Source of the DNA: Salegentibacter sp. 24
Lineage (GTDB): Bacteria > Bacteroidota > Bacteroidia > Flavobacteriales > Flavobacteriaceae
DNA: 64,000 nt
NCBI RefSeq assembly: GCF_004362395.1
Contig: NZ_SNWE01000004.1
Location: 159,273-223,272 of the forward strand
Direction of reading: 5' to 3'
The notes under the pieces are model-generated. The model did not search any database and was not told where the DNA came from. It saw only the letters and a list, made by a program, of their open reading frames with translations. Shown piece by piece: positions 44,401-52,476 of this stretch (its first letter is position 1; every line of letters begins with the position of its first letter). The position numbers were made by a program, and so were the translations under genes.

Positions 44401-46604
44401 GTCTGTAACTCACAGAAAGATTGAGTGGTTTCCTCAACGATTGGGCATTCTTGTTCGTCCTGAACCGTGATGGTTACAGTAGCACTATCAGAACAATCGT
44501 TCTCCGTAGTTACGGTATAAGTGAAACTTCCAGATTCATCAGTTGCTGGATCAAATGTTCCATTTCCTGAAGACCACGTTCCTCCCGTATCTGGAGTGTT
44601 TTCGCTATCTTCCACTAAAACTTGGTAAAGATCTAGAGGATCATCTTCTGTAGAGACCTCTCTACTTGTATTATCACCTGCATAAGGAGATTCATATATT
44701 GTAAGACTGAGAGTAGCAGAATCTTCACACTCCAGGGTTCCTTCGTCTCCCTGAGGATAAGCATTTTCGTATGTGTTAGTTACTGTATACTCTGCATTGA
44801 TGTTAATAGGATATCCAGCTTGTTGACCAGCTTGATACTGAGCAAGAAGGTTTTGATAGTTAAAAGTACCGTCTAAGTCACGATCTCCAACCCTGTCCAA
44901 TAATAATGCTCGAGCTGCATCGGGGTTTGTGAAAGCTAAATCAATAATTGCATCCAACTCTGACTGGCATAGTGCAAGGCTTTCATCGGCTCCTGCATTA
45001 GGGCTATCTTCTATTTGGAATGTTACAAAAGTAGTATCATCTTCACAGCCTCCATTCTCGCTGGAAACCGCATAAGTATATCTTCCAGCAGTATCTACGG
45101 CTGGGTCAAATACAGTTGTTCCGCTTGCAAATTCCGGTGAAAAAGTGCCTCCTGCTTCAGCAGGACCCTGCACTGCGTCATTTATAAAGGGAACCACATC
45201 AAAAGCTGCGGCGTCTTCACAAACGCTTATAATAGTAACAGCACCCGCACTAGGGGCTTCATCTATGTTTACAGTTACACCATTTTGATTAATACAGCTG
45301 GCGTCCTCATTTCCGGCGAAATAATCCTCGCCATCAACTAATTCTGTCATTGGATCCAATGCTTCTGTAGAATTATTCTCGGTATACCAGAAAGCATCCA
45401 TAGGCATCAGGTCTCTTACCTGTGCTATTCGAGGATTGTTTCCAGTTGAGTCTGTTTGAAGTTCACAAAATGCCTGTTCAGTATCATCTACTACGGGACA
45501 ATCATCAAAAGAAACTGTAAGTGTAGCGAAGTCTTCGCACTCTCCTGCAGTTACAGTATAAGTATATACCCCAGGTTCGCCTGTTGCAGTATCAAAAGTT
45601 CCATCAGCATTGCCAGGTTCCCAGGTTCCTCCTGTATCAGGAGTGCCGTTTAAGTAGTTAATTAGGTTTACCGTTCCATCTCCTCTGTTAAAGGTGACAG
45701 AAGCATTCTCTCCTGCATCTGGAGACTCTACAGTAACCACTGTTACAGCTCTGTCTGCAGGGTCGGTTTCACAAGGGGGGAAAGGATCATTACGATCGTT
45801 TACAATTTGAGAAGCAAAATAATCTTCACCATTTATTAATTCAACATCATCTGCCAGGGGGCTATTGGAATTTCCACTTCTGTACCATCTGATGGCCTGA
45901 GTATTTTCTTCCGTTCCTTCAGCAACAAGATCTGCTACTGTTGCACCTTCACAAAAAGTTTGAGCTGACTCAGTAATTGGAGAGGGAGCTTCAGTAGGAT
46001 CATATCCTACAGCAGCTCTGGGTGAAGGGCATTCGCCTGCTACTGAAGAAACTTGGGCTACATAATAGCTTTCTCCAGGTGATAAATCTCCAGTTACAGT
46101 TTCATTTCCGAATTCAGAAGTATAAGCTTCAATCGAATAATTTGTTCCAGCATCAACTATAAACAATTCTTCAAGATCCTCAGCCGTAAAACTTGAAGAT
46201 ACACAAGGTGATATCGTGAAATTGTCCTGTCCAGGAAATAAAGTATTGTCTGGAGTGGCCGCTGCAGTTACAGTAACTTCAACAGCTACCCGGTCACAGT
46301 CTTGCGTAGTACTACCTACGTAGTAAGTAATACCATCGGTTAATAATTCATCAGAATCAATAGGTTGAGTATCATTTACAGTGTCATCAGTTTCAAAGAT
46401 AGCCGTGTCTGTTCCGGTTCTTTCAATGTCTTCTACTGTTTGTAGGTAGCAGAATGATTGCTGATACCCATTATTAGGGTCGCTGTCATCATCTCCAACG
46501 CTAGTGGCGCAATCTTGCCCAAATGAAGGCAAGGTTCCAATTAACATAACAAAGGCGAAAAGGAACCAATTCGTTCCCTTCCTCCCAAAAGTAAAATTTT
46601 GCAT
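41454..46604 (-). CDS. Giant secreted adhesin-like protein with type B type IX sorting domain
   Basis: 1716 residues, acidic, signal peptide ending near LPSFGQDC. The body has many Ig-like beta modules with paired Cys and phrases such as YTYTVTTENDCSDSATVTI. Three large related blocks begin at about residues 368, 716 and 1213, each opening 'CP.V..T.Q.FC' then NNPR and closing with a 'GPAEAGGT..P..ASGTT.FDPAVD' segment. The last about 95 residues (PEAITPNGDGMNDSFVIENI to RQGRVYLNR) are the gliding-motility-associated type B C-terminal domain. It should be exported by type IX and stay at or leave the cell surface, as SprB does. First gene of a three-gene operon. Confidence 0.92.
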   Translation of the reverse strand: MQNFTFGRKGTNWFLFAFVMLIGTLPSFGQDCATSVGDDDSDPNNGYQQSFCYLQTVEDIERTGTDTAIFETDDTVNDTQPIDSDELLTDGITYYVGSTTQDCDRVAVEVTVTAAATPDNTLFPGQDNFTISPCVSSSFTAEDLEELFIVDAGTNYSIEAYTSEFGNETVTGDLSPGESYYVAQVSSVAGECPSPRAAVGYDPTEAPSPITESAQTFCEGATVADLVAEGTEENTQAIRWYRSGNSNSPLADDVELINGEDYFASQIVNDRNDPFPPCETDPADRAVTVVTVESPDAGENASVTFNRGDGTVNLINYLNGTPDTGGTWEPGNADGTFDTATGEPGVYTYTVTAGECEDFATLTVSFDDCPVVDDTEQAFCELQTDSTGNNPRIAQVRDLMPMDAFWYTENNSTEALDPMTELVDGEDYFAGNEDASCINQNGVTVNIDEAPSAGAVTIISVCEDAAAFDVVPFINDAVQGPAEAGGTFSPEFASGTTVFDPAVDTAGRYTYAVSSENGGCEDDTTFVTFQIEDSPNAGADESLALCQSELDAIIDLAFTNPDAARALLLDRVGDRDLDGTFNYQNLLAQYQAGQQAGYPININAEYTVTNTYENAYPQGDEGTLECEDSATLSLTIYESPYAGDNTSREVSTEDDPLDLYQVLVEDSENTPDTGGTWSSGNGTFDPATDESGSFTYTVTTENDCSDSATVTITVQDEQECPIVEETTQSFCELQTDSTGNNPRKAQVRDLAPSGATWYATADSEEPLSATALLVDGATYYAGNAAGECPARTPVAVNIDEAPSAGAVTIITVCENDDAFDVVPLINEAVQGPAEAGGTFSPEFASGTTIFDPAVDQARRYTYNVASENGGCENDFTFVTINITPAEDADAGPAVQQEYCSNEATKDLYSLIPDGTTTQGTFEGYEDGNFEPANNIGTTEITYVVNPQSGCFNGVAESTYTITVYEAPNAGEDVDLEYCITDIEEMTEIEVLEIFTSLLADRDQNGFFPEGETPMDLYADFSANPIGTFSTTYTVTNSNCTDSAELSITINDTELADAGSDVGNITVCSTDPDINLFDYLSEDATQAGYFEELENGVFSPSSNGAGTYTFTFTVDPSTACVTDSDSAIYTVEVLQGPNAGENGSVEFTREDDPVNLFTYLNGTPDEGGVWTPGNADGSFDPSTGAAGTYTYTVTNENDCSDSATVSVSFEDEVIVECPEVTDTEQTFCSVVSDEDGNNPRRPNVSDLMPMNAIWYASADSDEALTPTTQLVNGETYFAGNTEGDCEERNSVEVTIEDSPSAGATTIYEICQNGEPFDIVDIMNPSTEGPAEAGGTITPALASGTTIFDPAVDTARRYTYTVASSGDTCPDDSAFITINFTESAFAGADTEVDVCMNSGAQDLFNYIDVDADTNGEFILNDTEIEDGIMNPTDFEVGTYEITYFVASENDCGEDEATITVNVLEAPEAPVTAEQVAFCAIDGATAALLEAEGTNLTWYSDADLTMMVTEEDLLVSGEYYVTQSSDEGCESEAAMITVNIVDSPAPTISTDYELCEFDNPTLAELTAEINETGEVTWYDSADSMTALSDNAMLTDGTTYYATLISDNGCESSERLAVTVTLEDCALLFPEAITPNGDGMNDSFVIENIESEYPNYNITIFNRWGSAVYKGNASVPAWDGTSNQSGSLGDGVLPVGVYFYVVDFNDGSTEPRQGRVYLNR

Positions 46605-46659
46605 AGGCTAGGTGTTAAAATTCAATTATTAGTATTAGGTTTAAATAATTTTAGCAGCA

Positions 46660-46667
46660 CAAATATT
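46660..46667 (-). promoter_or_regulatory. Near-consensus -7 element of the adhesin operon
   Basis: Minus-strand AATATTTG differs from TAnnTTTG at the first base only in one register and lies 55 bp upstream of the 1716-residue gene. No -33 was recognised. Confidence 0.3.
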
Positions 46668-46810
46668 AAAATAATTTTTAAGATTGTGAGTTAAACTAAG
46701 CACTACTTTAACAATTTTTATCATTTGATACTGAATGCATCAATTTAGGTTAAACGTTACTTGGTGCTTTCTGTCGATATTCGCAATAAATTTATGAAAA
46801 AATTAATAGG

Positions 46811-47689
46811 ATGACTAAGAAATTATTAATAATCGCAATATTCCTAACAACAGTAGCAATGCCTGCTAGCGCTCAATCCGATATTCAAAAGGGAGAAGAG
46901 TATCTTAAAGAAAACCAAATAAAGAGCGCTAAAGCGGTATTTGAGGCCCATCCGGATAATTTAAAAGCTGTAGAATACCTTGGCGATATCGCCAGTTTCC
47001 AAAAAAAATGGGATGAAGCAATAGCATATTATGAAAAACTGGTGGAAAACCAGCCTAACTCTTCGGCATATAATTTTAAGCTTGGAGGTGCTATGGGTAT
47101 GAAAGCTATGGAAATTTCTAAATTAAAAGCGGCTCTAATGCTTGGGGATATTAAATCATATCTGAACAAAGCTGCGGAATTGGATAAAAATCACGCGCAG
47201 GTTCGTCGGGCGCTGGTTGAGCTTTACATGCAATTACCGTTTTTTATAGGGGGTGACAAGGATTTGGCTCAGCAGTATGTTACAGAGCTTCATTCGATCA
47301 ATAAAGTAGATGCCTATTTGGCTCAGGCTTATATTCATAAAACCGAAGAAAATATGGAAGCCATGAGAACCGCGGTAACTAGCGCCCTGGAGGAGGCCCA
47401 GAAGGATGAAAGTCTGGTGGAGCGTAATTATTTAAATTATGAACTGGGAGAAAGAGCGGCTACTTTAGGGCTTTTGCCAAATCTAGCAATAGGGTTCTTA
47501 GAGAATTACATAGCGAATTATAATTACAAAGACTTAAAATCTCCTGCTTGGGCGCATTTTTATATTGCTAAAATCCAGGCTTCTAAAAACAATCAGGATA
47601 AAGCTTTAATACACATAAATCGAGCATTGACTGAAAAATTGATTTTTCCGGAGGCTGAAAAACTGAAACAACAAATATTAGAGATGTAA
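46811..47689 (+). CDS. Exported TPR-repeat protein
   Basis: 292 residues with a signal peptide cleaved after PASAQ. TPR-like helical pairs run through the chain, for example KAVEYLGDIASFQKKWDEAI and the C-terminal HFYIAKIQASKNNQDKAL. It is periplasmic by prediction and probably a scaffold. No catalytic motif. It is divergent from the adhesin operon with about 206 bp between starts and is followed by mpl after 88 bp. No specific partner can be named. Confidence 0.75.
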   Translation: MTKKLLIIAIFLTTVAMPASAQSDIQKGEEYLKENQIKSAKAVFEAHPDNLKAVEYLGDIASFQKKWDEAIAYYEKLVENQPNSSAYNFKLGGAMGMKAMEISKLKAALMLGDIKSYLNKAAELDKNHAQVRRALVELYMQLPFFIGGDKDLAQQYVTELHSINKVDAYLAQAYIHKTEENMEAMRTAVTSALEEAQKDESLVERNYLNYELGERAATLGLLPNLAIGFLENYIANYNYKDLKSPAWAHFYIAKIQASKNNQDKALIHINRALTEKLIFPEAEKLKQQILEM

Positions 47690-47777
47690 GCCAGGGGATT
47701 TTCCTAATGCTTAACTATATTTGTAAGCTGTTAAAGAACCTGGAAACAGCCAAATCAATGGCACGATACAAAATCTT

Positions 47778-49130
47778 ATGAAACTTCATTTTATAGCAAT
47801 TGGCGGCAGTGCTATGCATAGTCTGGCCCTTGCTCTTCATAAAAAAAAGAATACTATCACAGGAAGCGATGATGCGATCTACGAACCTTCCAGATCAGCC
47901 CTGAAAAAACAAGGTTTGCTTCCACAAACCTTAGGCTGGTTTCCTGAAAAAATTACCACTGATCTTAACGCGGTTATCTTAGGTATGCACGCTAAGAAAG
48001 ATAATCCTGAATTAAAGAAAGCTCTGGAATTGGGTTTGAAAATATATTCTTATCCTGAATTTCTTTTTGAACTTTCGAAAGAAAAAACCCGCGTGGTCAT
48101 CGGGGGATCTCACGGAAAAACTACGATTACGGCTATGATACTTCACGTGATGCAATATCACGAAAAGGAGATTGACTATATGCTTGGGGCGCCGGTTGGA
48201 GGGATCGAAAAAACCATTAATTTAAGCGATGAAAATGATTTTATCCTTATTGAAGGGGACGAATACCCGGCCTCGGTACTAGATCTTCGACCAAAATTTC
48301 ATTTGTACCAGCCTAATATTGCTTTACTCAGCGGTATTTCCTGGGATCATATAAATGTTTTTCCAACTTTTGAAAACTATGTAGAGCAGTTCCAGTTTTT
48401 TATAAATTCTATAGTAAAGGGCGGGATCCTCGTATATAATGAAGAAGATGAAACCCTAAAGTCACTTGTTGAGCGTACCGAAAACCAAATAAGAAAGCAT
48501 GGGTATACCAGCCCCACATATCACATATCAAATGGAGAAACCATTTTAGAAACTTCGGAAGGGGATATGCCTTTAGAAATATTTGGCAGGCACAATATGA
48601 GTAACCTTGCCGGTGCAAAATGGATTTGCCAGCATATGGGAATTGATGAAGATGATTTCTATGAAGCCATGATGGAGTTTGAAGGGGCCAGGCGAAGGTT
48701 GGAAAAGGTCTATGAAAATCAGACCTCGATGATCTTTAAAGATTTTGCGCATAGTCCCTCAAAAGTCAAAGCCAGTACTCAGGCCGTGAAAGAACAATAT
48801 CCCAGCAAAAAACTTATAGCCTGTCTGGAATTACATACCTATAGCAGTCTTAATTCAGAGTTTATTAAGCAGTATAAAAACACCTTGGATGCTGCCGATG
48901 AAGCAATCATTTTTTATTCTCCGGAGGCAATCGCAAAAAAACAAATGCAAGCCATTTCTGCCGAACATATACAATTATCCTTTAATAAACCGGATCTGGA
49001 AGTAATTTCCGAAACTTCAGTTTTAAGTAATTTATTGCGATCGAAGGATTTAAATAATTCCGTATTGCTTTTGATGAGCAGTGGGACTTTTGGGAATTTG
49101 GACCTGGAAGAGGTGAAAACTTTTTTTTGA
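47778..49130 (+). CDS. mpl: UDP-N-acetylmuramate:L-Ala-gamma-D-Glu-meso-DAP ligase
   Basis: 450-residue Mur ligase that reattaches recycled murein tripeptide to UDP-MurNAc. N-terminal FIAIGGSAMHSLALALH, ATP loop IGGSHGKTTITAM, LIEGDEYPAS and the HINVFPTFENY text separate Mpl from MurC. C-terminal KDFAHSPSKVKAST is the Mpl version of the Mur domain 3 motif. No recycling genes are adjacent. radC starts about 65 bp later on the same strand. Confidence 0.93.
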   Translation: MKLHFIAIGGSAMHSLALALHKKKNTITGSDDAIYEPSRSALKKQGLLPQTLGWFPEKITTDLNAVILGMHAKKDNPELKKALELGLKIYSYPEFLFELSKEKTRVVIGGSHGKTTITAMILHVMQYHEKEIDYMLGAPVGGIEKTINLSDENDFILIEGDEYPASVLDLRPKFHLYQPNIALLSGISWDHINVFPTFENYVEQFQFFINSIVKGGILVYNEEDETLKSLVERTENQIRKHGYTSPTYHISNGETILETSEGDMPLEIFGRHNMSNLAGAKWICQHMGIDEDDFYEAMMEFEGARRRLEKVYENQTSMIFKDFAHSPSKVKASTQAVKEQYPSKKLIACLELHTYSSLNSEFIKQYKNTLDAADEAIIFYSPEAIAKKQMQAISAEHIQLSFNKPDLEVISETSVLSNLLRSKDLNNSVLLLMSSGTFGNLDLEEVKTFF

Positions 49131-49195
49131 TTTAACCAGTTGATTTTAAATAGTTTTAACCAGGATAAAGAATCATTTTTTATCTTTATAAAACT

Positions 49196-49897
49196 ATGGG
49201 GCAGGAAAATCAAATTCGTTTTGGAATTAAATCCTGGGCAGCAGATGATCGGCCCAGGGAAAAACTCCTTCATAAGGGTAAATTCAGCCTTAGTGACGCG
49301 GAACTCATCGCTATTTTAATTGGTTCGGGCAGTTATAAGGAATCTGCTGTACAATTAAGCAAACGCATTTTAGCTTCCACAGGGAATAAACTTGGGGATC
49401 TGGGCAAGCTTTCCGTAAAAAAACTTTGTGAATTTAAAGGCATAGGTCCTGCAAAGGCCATAAGTATAGTGGCTGCTTTGGAACTTGGTCGGCGAAGAAG
49501 AAGGGAAGAGGCATTAGAGAAAGTGAAAATCACTTCCAGCGCATCGGTTTTTGAACTGATGCAACCTATAATAGGTGAACTTCCACATGAAGAGTTCTGG
49601 ATTATTTATCTTAATAATTCCAATAAAATTATTGAACAATTACAACTCAGTAAAGGCGGAATTACCGGAACCCTTGTAGATGTTCGAATCACCCTGAGAA
49701 AGGCACTTGAAGTTGGGGCAACCTCTTTAATATTGGCGCACAACCATCCTTCAGGAACATTAAAACCCAGTGAAGCCGATAAACAACTCACACAAAAGCT
49801 TAAAGCAGCTGCCCAGAGTTTAGATATTAAAGTACTCGATCATCTTATTGTAACTGAAAAATCATATTTTAGCTTTGCAGACGAAGGCGTACTTTAA
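49196..49897 (+). CDS. radC: RadC-family JAB-domain protein
   Basis: 233 residues. N-terminal helix-hairpin-helix (LCEFKGIGPAKAISIVAALELG). C-terminal JAB/MPN metalloprotease-like domain has EEFWIIYLN, the metal motif HNHPSG and a downstream Asp in LDHLIV. Role in the cell is not settled; despite the name it is not a proven repair protein. The chromosomal context between mpl and the deacetylase-like gene is not mobile, so it is unlikely to be a phage anti-restriction copy. Confidence 0.92.
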   Translation: MGQENQIRFGIKSWAADDRPREKLLHKGKFSLSDAELIAILIGSGSYKESAVQLSKRILASTGNKLGDLGKLSVKKLCEFKGIGPAKAISIVAALELGRRRRREEALEKVKITSSASVFELMQPIIGELPHEEFWIIYLNNSNKIIEQLQLSKGGITGTLVDVRITLRKALEVGATSLILAHNHPSGTLKPSEADKQLTQKLKAAAQSLDIKVLDHLIVTEKSYFSFADEGVL

Positions 49898-49906
49898 ATT
49901 GTTTAA

Positions 49907-51196
49907 ATGCTACTAATTTATACCCAGAAAATCACTCCGCGAATAGTTTATACATTTAAACATATCTGTACAAATATTCTGGGGATTTCTATAAAATTTA
50001 CCACAAGAATCGAAGAATTCATCGCCCACGAAGGTATGAAACTTTCCTATGGAAAACAGGCGCTGGGAAACGAATTGTTTCTTCAGAAAGTAGACCTTTT
50101 ACTTGAGCAGGGATTAGGTGAGGTAGACATTAAGGTGCAACCATGGGGGGATAACTTTTGTTTCTTTCCCGTCTCCGAAAACAGCGCTTTGCCTTTTGAT
50201 ATCTTTGCTGCTTCTTTTTTCCTGTTAAGTAGGTATGAGGAATATCTACCCCATGTCAAAGACGATTTCGGCCGTTTTCCGGCTTCAGAAAGTGTCGGGT
50301 ATCAAGAAGGTTTTTTGCATGCTCCAGTAGTGGATATTTGGGCTTATAAATTTAAAGAGATCTTGCTTGAAAGGTTTCCGGAAATTTCGCTAGCCAATAG
50401 GGAATTTCATACCGAGGCTGTTATAGCGGTAGAACATGTTTTTAATTTTCAAAATAAAGGTTTTTTACGAAGTCTGGCTGGCCTGCATCTAGATATCATC
50501 AAGTTACAATTCAATAAAGTGATAGATCGCCTTCAGGTACTTATGAGGATAAAGAAAGATCCAATTAATATTTTTGAGGATCTTATTGGCTTTATTAAAG
50601 AGCATAAGGTGTCTATGCTTTTTATGTTCCAGTTAAGTGATTTTTCCATATATGATCGCAATATTAATTATAACCGAAACCCATATCGCTCGATTATTAA
50701 ATATGTTGCCGACTATGCTAAAGTAGGATTGATTCCGGGATATTTTGCTTTTGATGATTTTAAAACCTTACGTAAGGAAAAGCTGCGGATGGAAAACACC
50801 GTTCATACCCCACTGGAAAGGGTGATTAATGTGAAGTATAATTTGAATATTCCCGAATTTTATACCTTTTTGACTGAGCTCGAGATTCCGCATGATTACT
50901 CTATGGGTTATCCTGAAACCGCCGGTTTTAGAGCAGGTACCTGTAGCCCTTTTTTATTTTATGATATCAATACGGAATCCACCTTGGCCTTAAAAATTCA
51001 TCCATATGTATTCAATTCGAATATTGTTGAGACTACTGATACTGGAAAATTAACTAGTGATGTTGGAAAAATGCTGAATGAAGTTAAAAAAGTAGATGGT
51101 AGTTTTAAAGCCATTTTCAAGAACCAGGATTTTTCAGAATATGCCAACTTTAAGGCATATTATGCCTTAATAAATCAGATTTATGAAATTAAATAA
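49907..51196 (+). CDS. Polysaccharide-deacetylase-like protein with altered active site
   Basis: 429 residues, no signal peptide. An N-terminal segment (about 1-130, YTQKITPRIVYTFKHICTNI and FLLSRYEEYLP) matches the domain that often precedes such deacetylases in Bacteroidota. The NodB-like barrel follows, but the expected Asp-Asp strand reads VIAVEHVFNF instead of a 'D.DD' type motif. Downstream, GYPETAGFRAGTCSPFLFYD and LKIHPYVF resemble the late RxGxxxPF and His motifs. Its catalytic competence is doubtful. It overlaps the HAD gene by 14 bp, so the two are cotranslated. Confidence 0.75.
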   Translation: MLLIYTQKITPRIVYTFKHICTNILGISIKFTTRIEEFIAHEGMKLSYGKQALGNELFLQKVDLLLEQGLGEVDIKVQPWGDNFCFFPVSENSALPFDIFAASFFLLSRYEEYLPHVKDDFGRFPASESVGYQEGFLHAPVVDIWAYKFKEILLERFPEISLANREFHTEAVIAVEHVFNFQNKGFLRSLAGLHLDIIKLQFNKVIDRLQVLMRIKKDPINIFEDLIGFIKEHKVSMLFMFQLSDFSIYDRNINYNRNPYRSIIKYVADYAKVGLIPGYFAFDDFKTLRKEKLRMENTVHTPLERVINVKYNLNIPEFYTFLTELEIPHDYSMGYPETAGFRAGTCSPFLFYDINTESTLALKIHPYVFNSNIVETTDTGKLTSDVGKMLNEVKKVDGSFKAIFKNQDFSEYANFKAYYALINQIYEIK

Positions 51197-51872
51197 TATT
51201 GAGCATATTTTCTTCGATCTTGATCATACCCTGTGGGATTTCGATAGAAATTCAGCCCTGGCCTTTGAGCGGGTTTTTAAGTTTAGAAATATTCCTCTTG
51301 AAGTAGATAGTTTTCTTGAAGTTTATATGCCGGTGAATTTTAACTACTGGGAACGTTACAGAAATGATGAAGTTACCAAGGAAGCACTGCGATACGGAAG
51401 ATTGAAAGATAGTTTTGAGCTATTAAAATTCGAAGCCGATAGCGATTTAATCGATAAAATAGCTGTAGATTATATAGAATACCTTCCGGACCACAATCAC
51501 CTTTTGGATGGAAGTGAAGAGGTGCTTGAATATCTTCAGCAGAATTATCTCCTGCATATCATTACCAATGGGTTTGGGGAGGTGCAGCATAAAAAGCTTT
51601 TAAATTCCGGAATTGATAAATATTTTACCACGGTAACCACTTCAGAAGAGGCCGGGGTTAAAAAGCCTCACAAACAAATTTTTGAAGTTGTGCTTAAAAA
51701 ATCTTCGGCCAGGCCTGAAAATAGCATTATGATTGGTGATAATTTTGAGGCCGATTGCACGGGGGCCGAAAATTGTGGAATGAGACCAATTTTCTTTGAT
51801 TATTACGGGAACAGGGAAAACATCGATATAATACACATAAAAACGTTAAATGAACTAAAGGCTTACCTGTAA
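51183..51872 (+). CDS. YjjG-type HAD-superfamily nucleotidase
   Basis: 229 residues. Motif I FFDLDHTLWDFDRN with both catalytic Asp, motif II TNGF, motif III Lys in KKPHKQIFE and motif IV IGDNFEADCTGA. YjjG-like noncanonical pyrimidine nucleoside 5'-monophosphatases share the 'DHTLWDF' opening. Probably cytosolic house-cleaning of abnormal nucleotides, though other phosphomonoesters are possible. It starts inside the deacetylase-like gene. Confidence 0.88.
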   Translation: MKLNNIEHIFFDLDHTLWDFDRNSALAFERVFKFRNIPLEVDSFLEVYMPVNFNYWERYRNDEVTKEALRYGRLKDSFELLKFEADSDLIDKIAVDYIEYLPDHNHLLDGSEEVLEYLQQNYLLHIITNGFGEVQHKKLLNSGIDKYFTTVTTSEEAGVKKPHKQIFEVVLKKSSARPENSIMIGDNFEADCTGAENCGMRPIFFDYYGNRENIDIIHIKTLNELKAYL

Positions 51873-51919
51873 TAATAATCTTTTGTTAATTTCGTTAGTA
51901 CAACCTAAGCTGGTAGCTA

Positions 51920-52474
51920 ATGAAGTTTTTCTCAACTTTTCTTACCAAAATCATTAGCCTTTTGGCTATCAGTGTTTCGTTGTGTGCTTGTGTGAAGGAC
52001 GTGGACCTAGAGCAGCGAGAAGATATCATGCTTGGTCCCCAGGTCCAAATCGATTTACTTATATACAACATCGATCAGTCTAAGTTCATGGATCCCGAAA
52101 CCGGAGACCTTAAAACCAGGATAAGCGATACGGTACGTCTAGCGTTTCTTGATGATGATTATATTCAGAAAGATCTTACTTCAGTAGAATTTTATTTTAG
52201 GCATATCAATACCTTTCCCCGCGAGATTGAAAGTAAAATCAGGTTCCTGTCTAATGAGAATTCAGAGCAGTTCGCTGTAAACTATACCATAAAACCAGGT
52301 GCAGAAGGTAAACCCGTAACTACGGAGCGTTATGAACTAATAGAAGAAGAGCGTATAGATTTAGTACGCAGAAGTATAAAAATGGTAGTGGAATTAGAGG
52401 TCCAGCCGGGAGCAACAGCATTCCAGGGAGAATTGGATTTTGCTTCGAAAGGTCTCTTTACATTTAAATTTTAA
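51920..52474 (+). CDS. Hypothetical lipoprotein of an envelope cluster
   Basis: 184 residues, not recognised. Lipoprotein signal ending in SLCAC, so Cys-anchored. Acidic stretch after the Cys (VKDVDLEQRED), then a beta-rich domain (EFYFRHINTFPREIESKIRFLS). It ends 2 bp before the DUF5723-like gene and is preceded by the HAD gene at 47 bp. Likely a subunit of the same envelope assembly as the next two genes; that is inferred from order and shared export. Confidence 0.6.
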   Translation: MKFFSTFLTKIISLLAISVSLCACVKDVDLEQREDIMLGPQVQIDLLIYNIDQSKFMDPETGDLKTRISDTVRLAFLDDDYIQKDLTSVEFYFRHINTFPREIESKIRFLSNENSEQFAVNYTIKPGAEGKPVTTERYELIEEERIDLVRRSIKMVVELEVQPGATAFQGELDFASKGLFTFKF

Positions 52475-52476
52475 AG

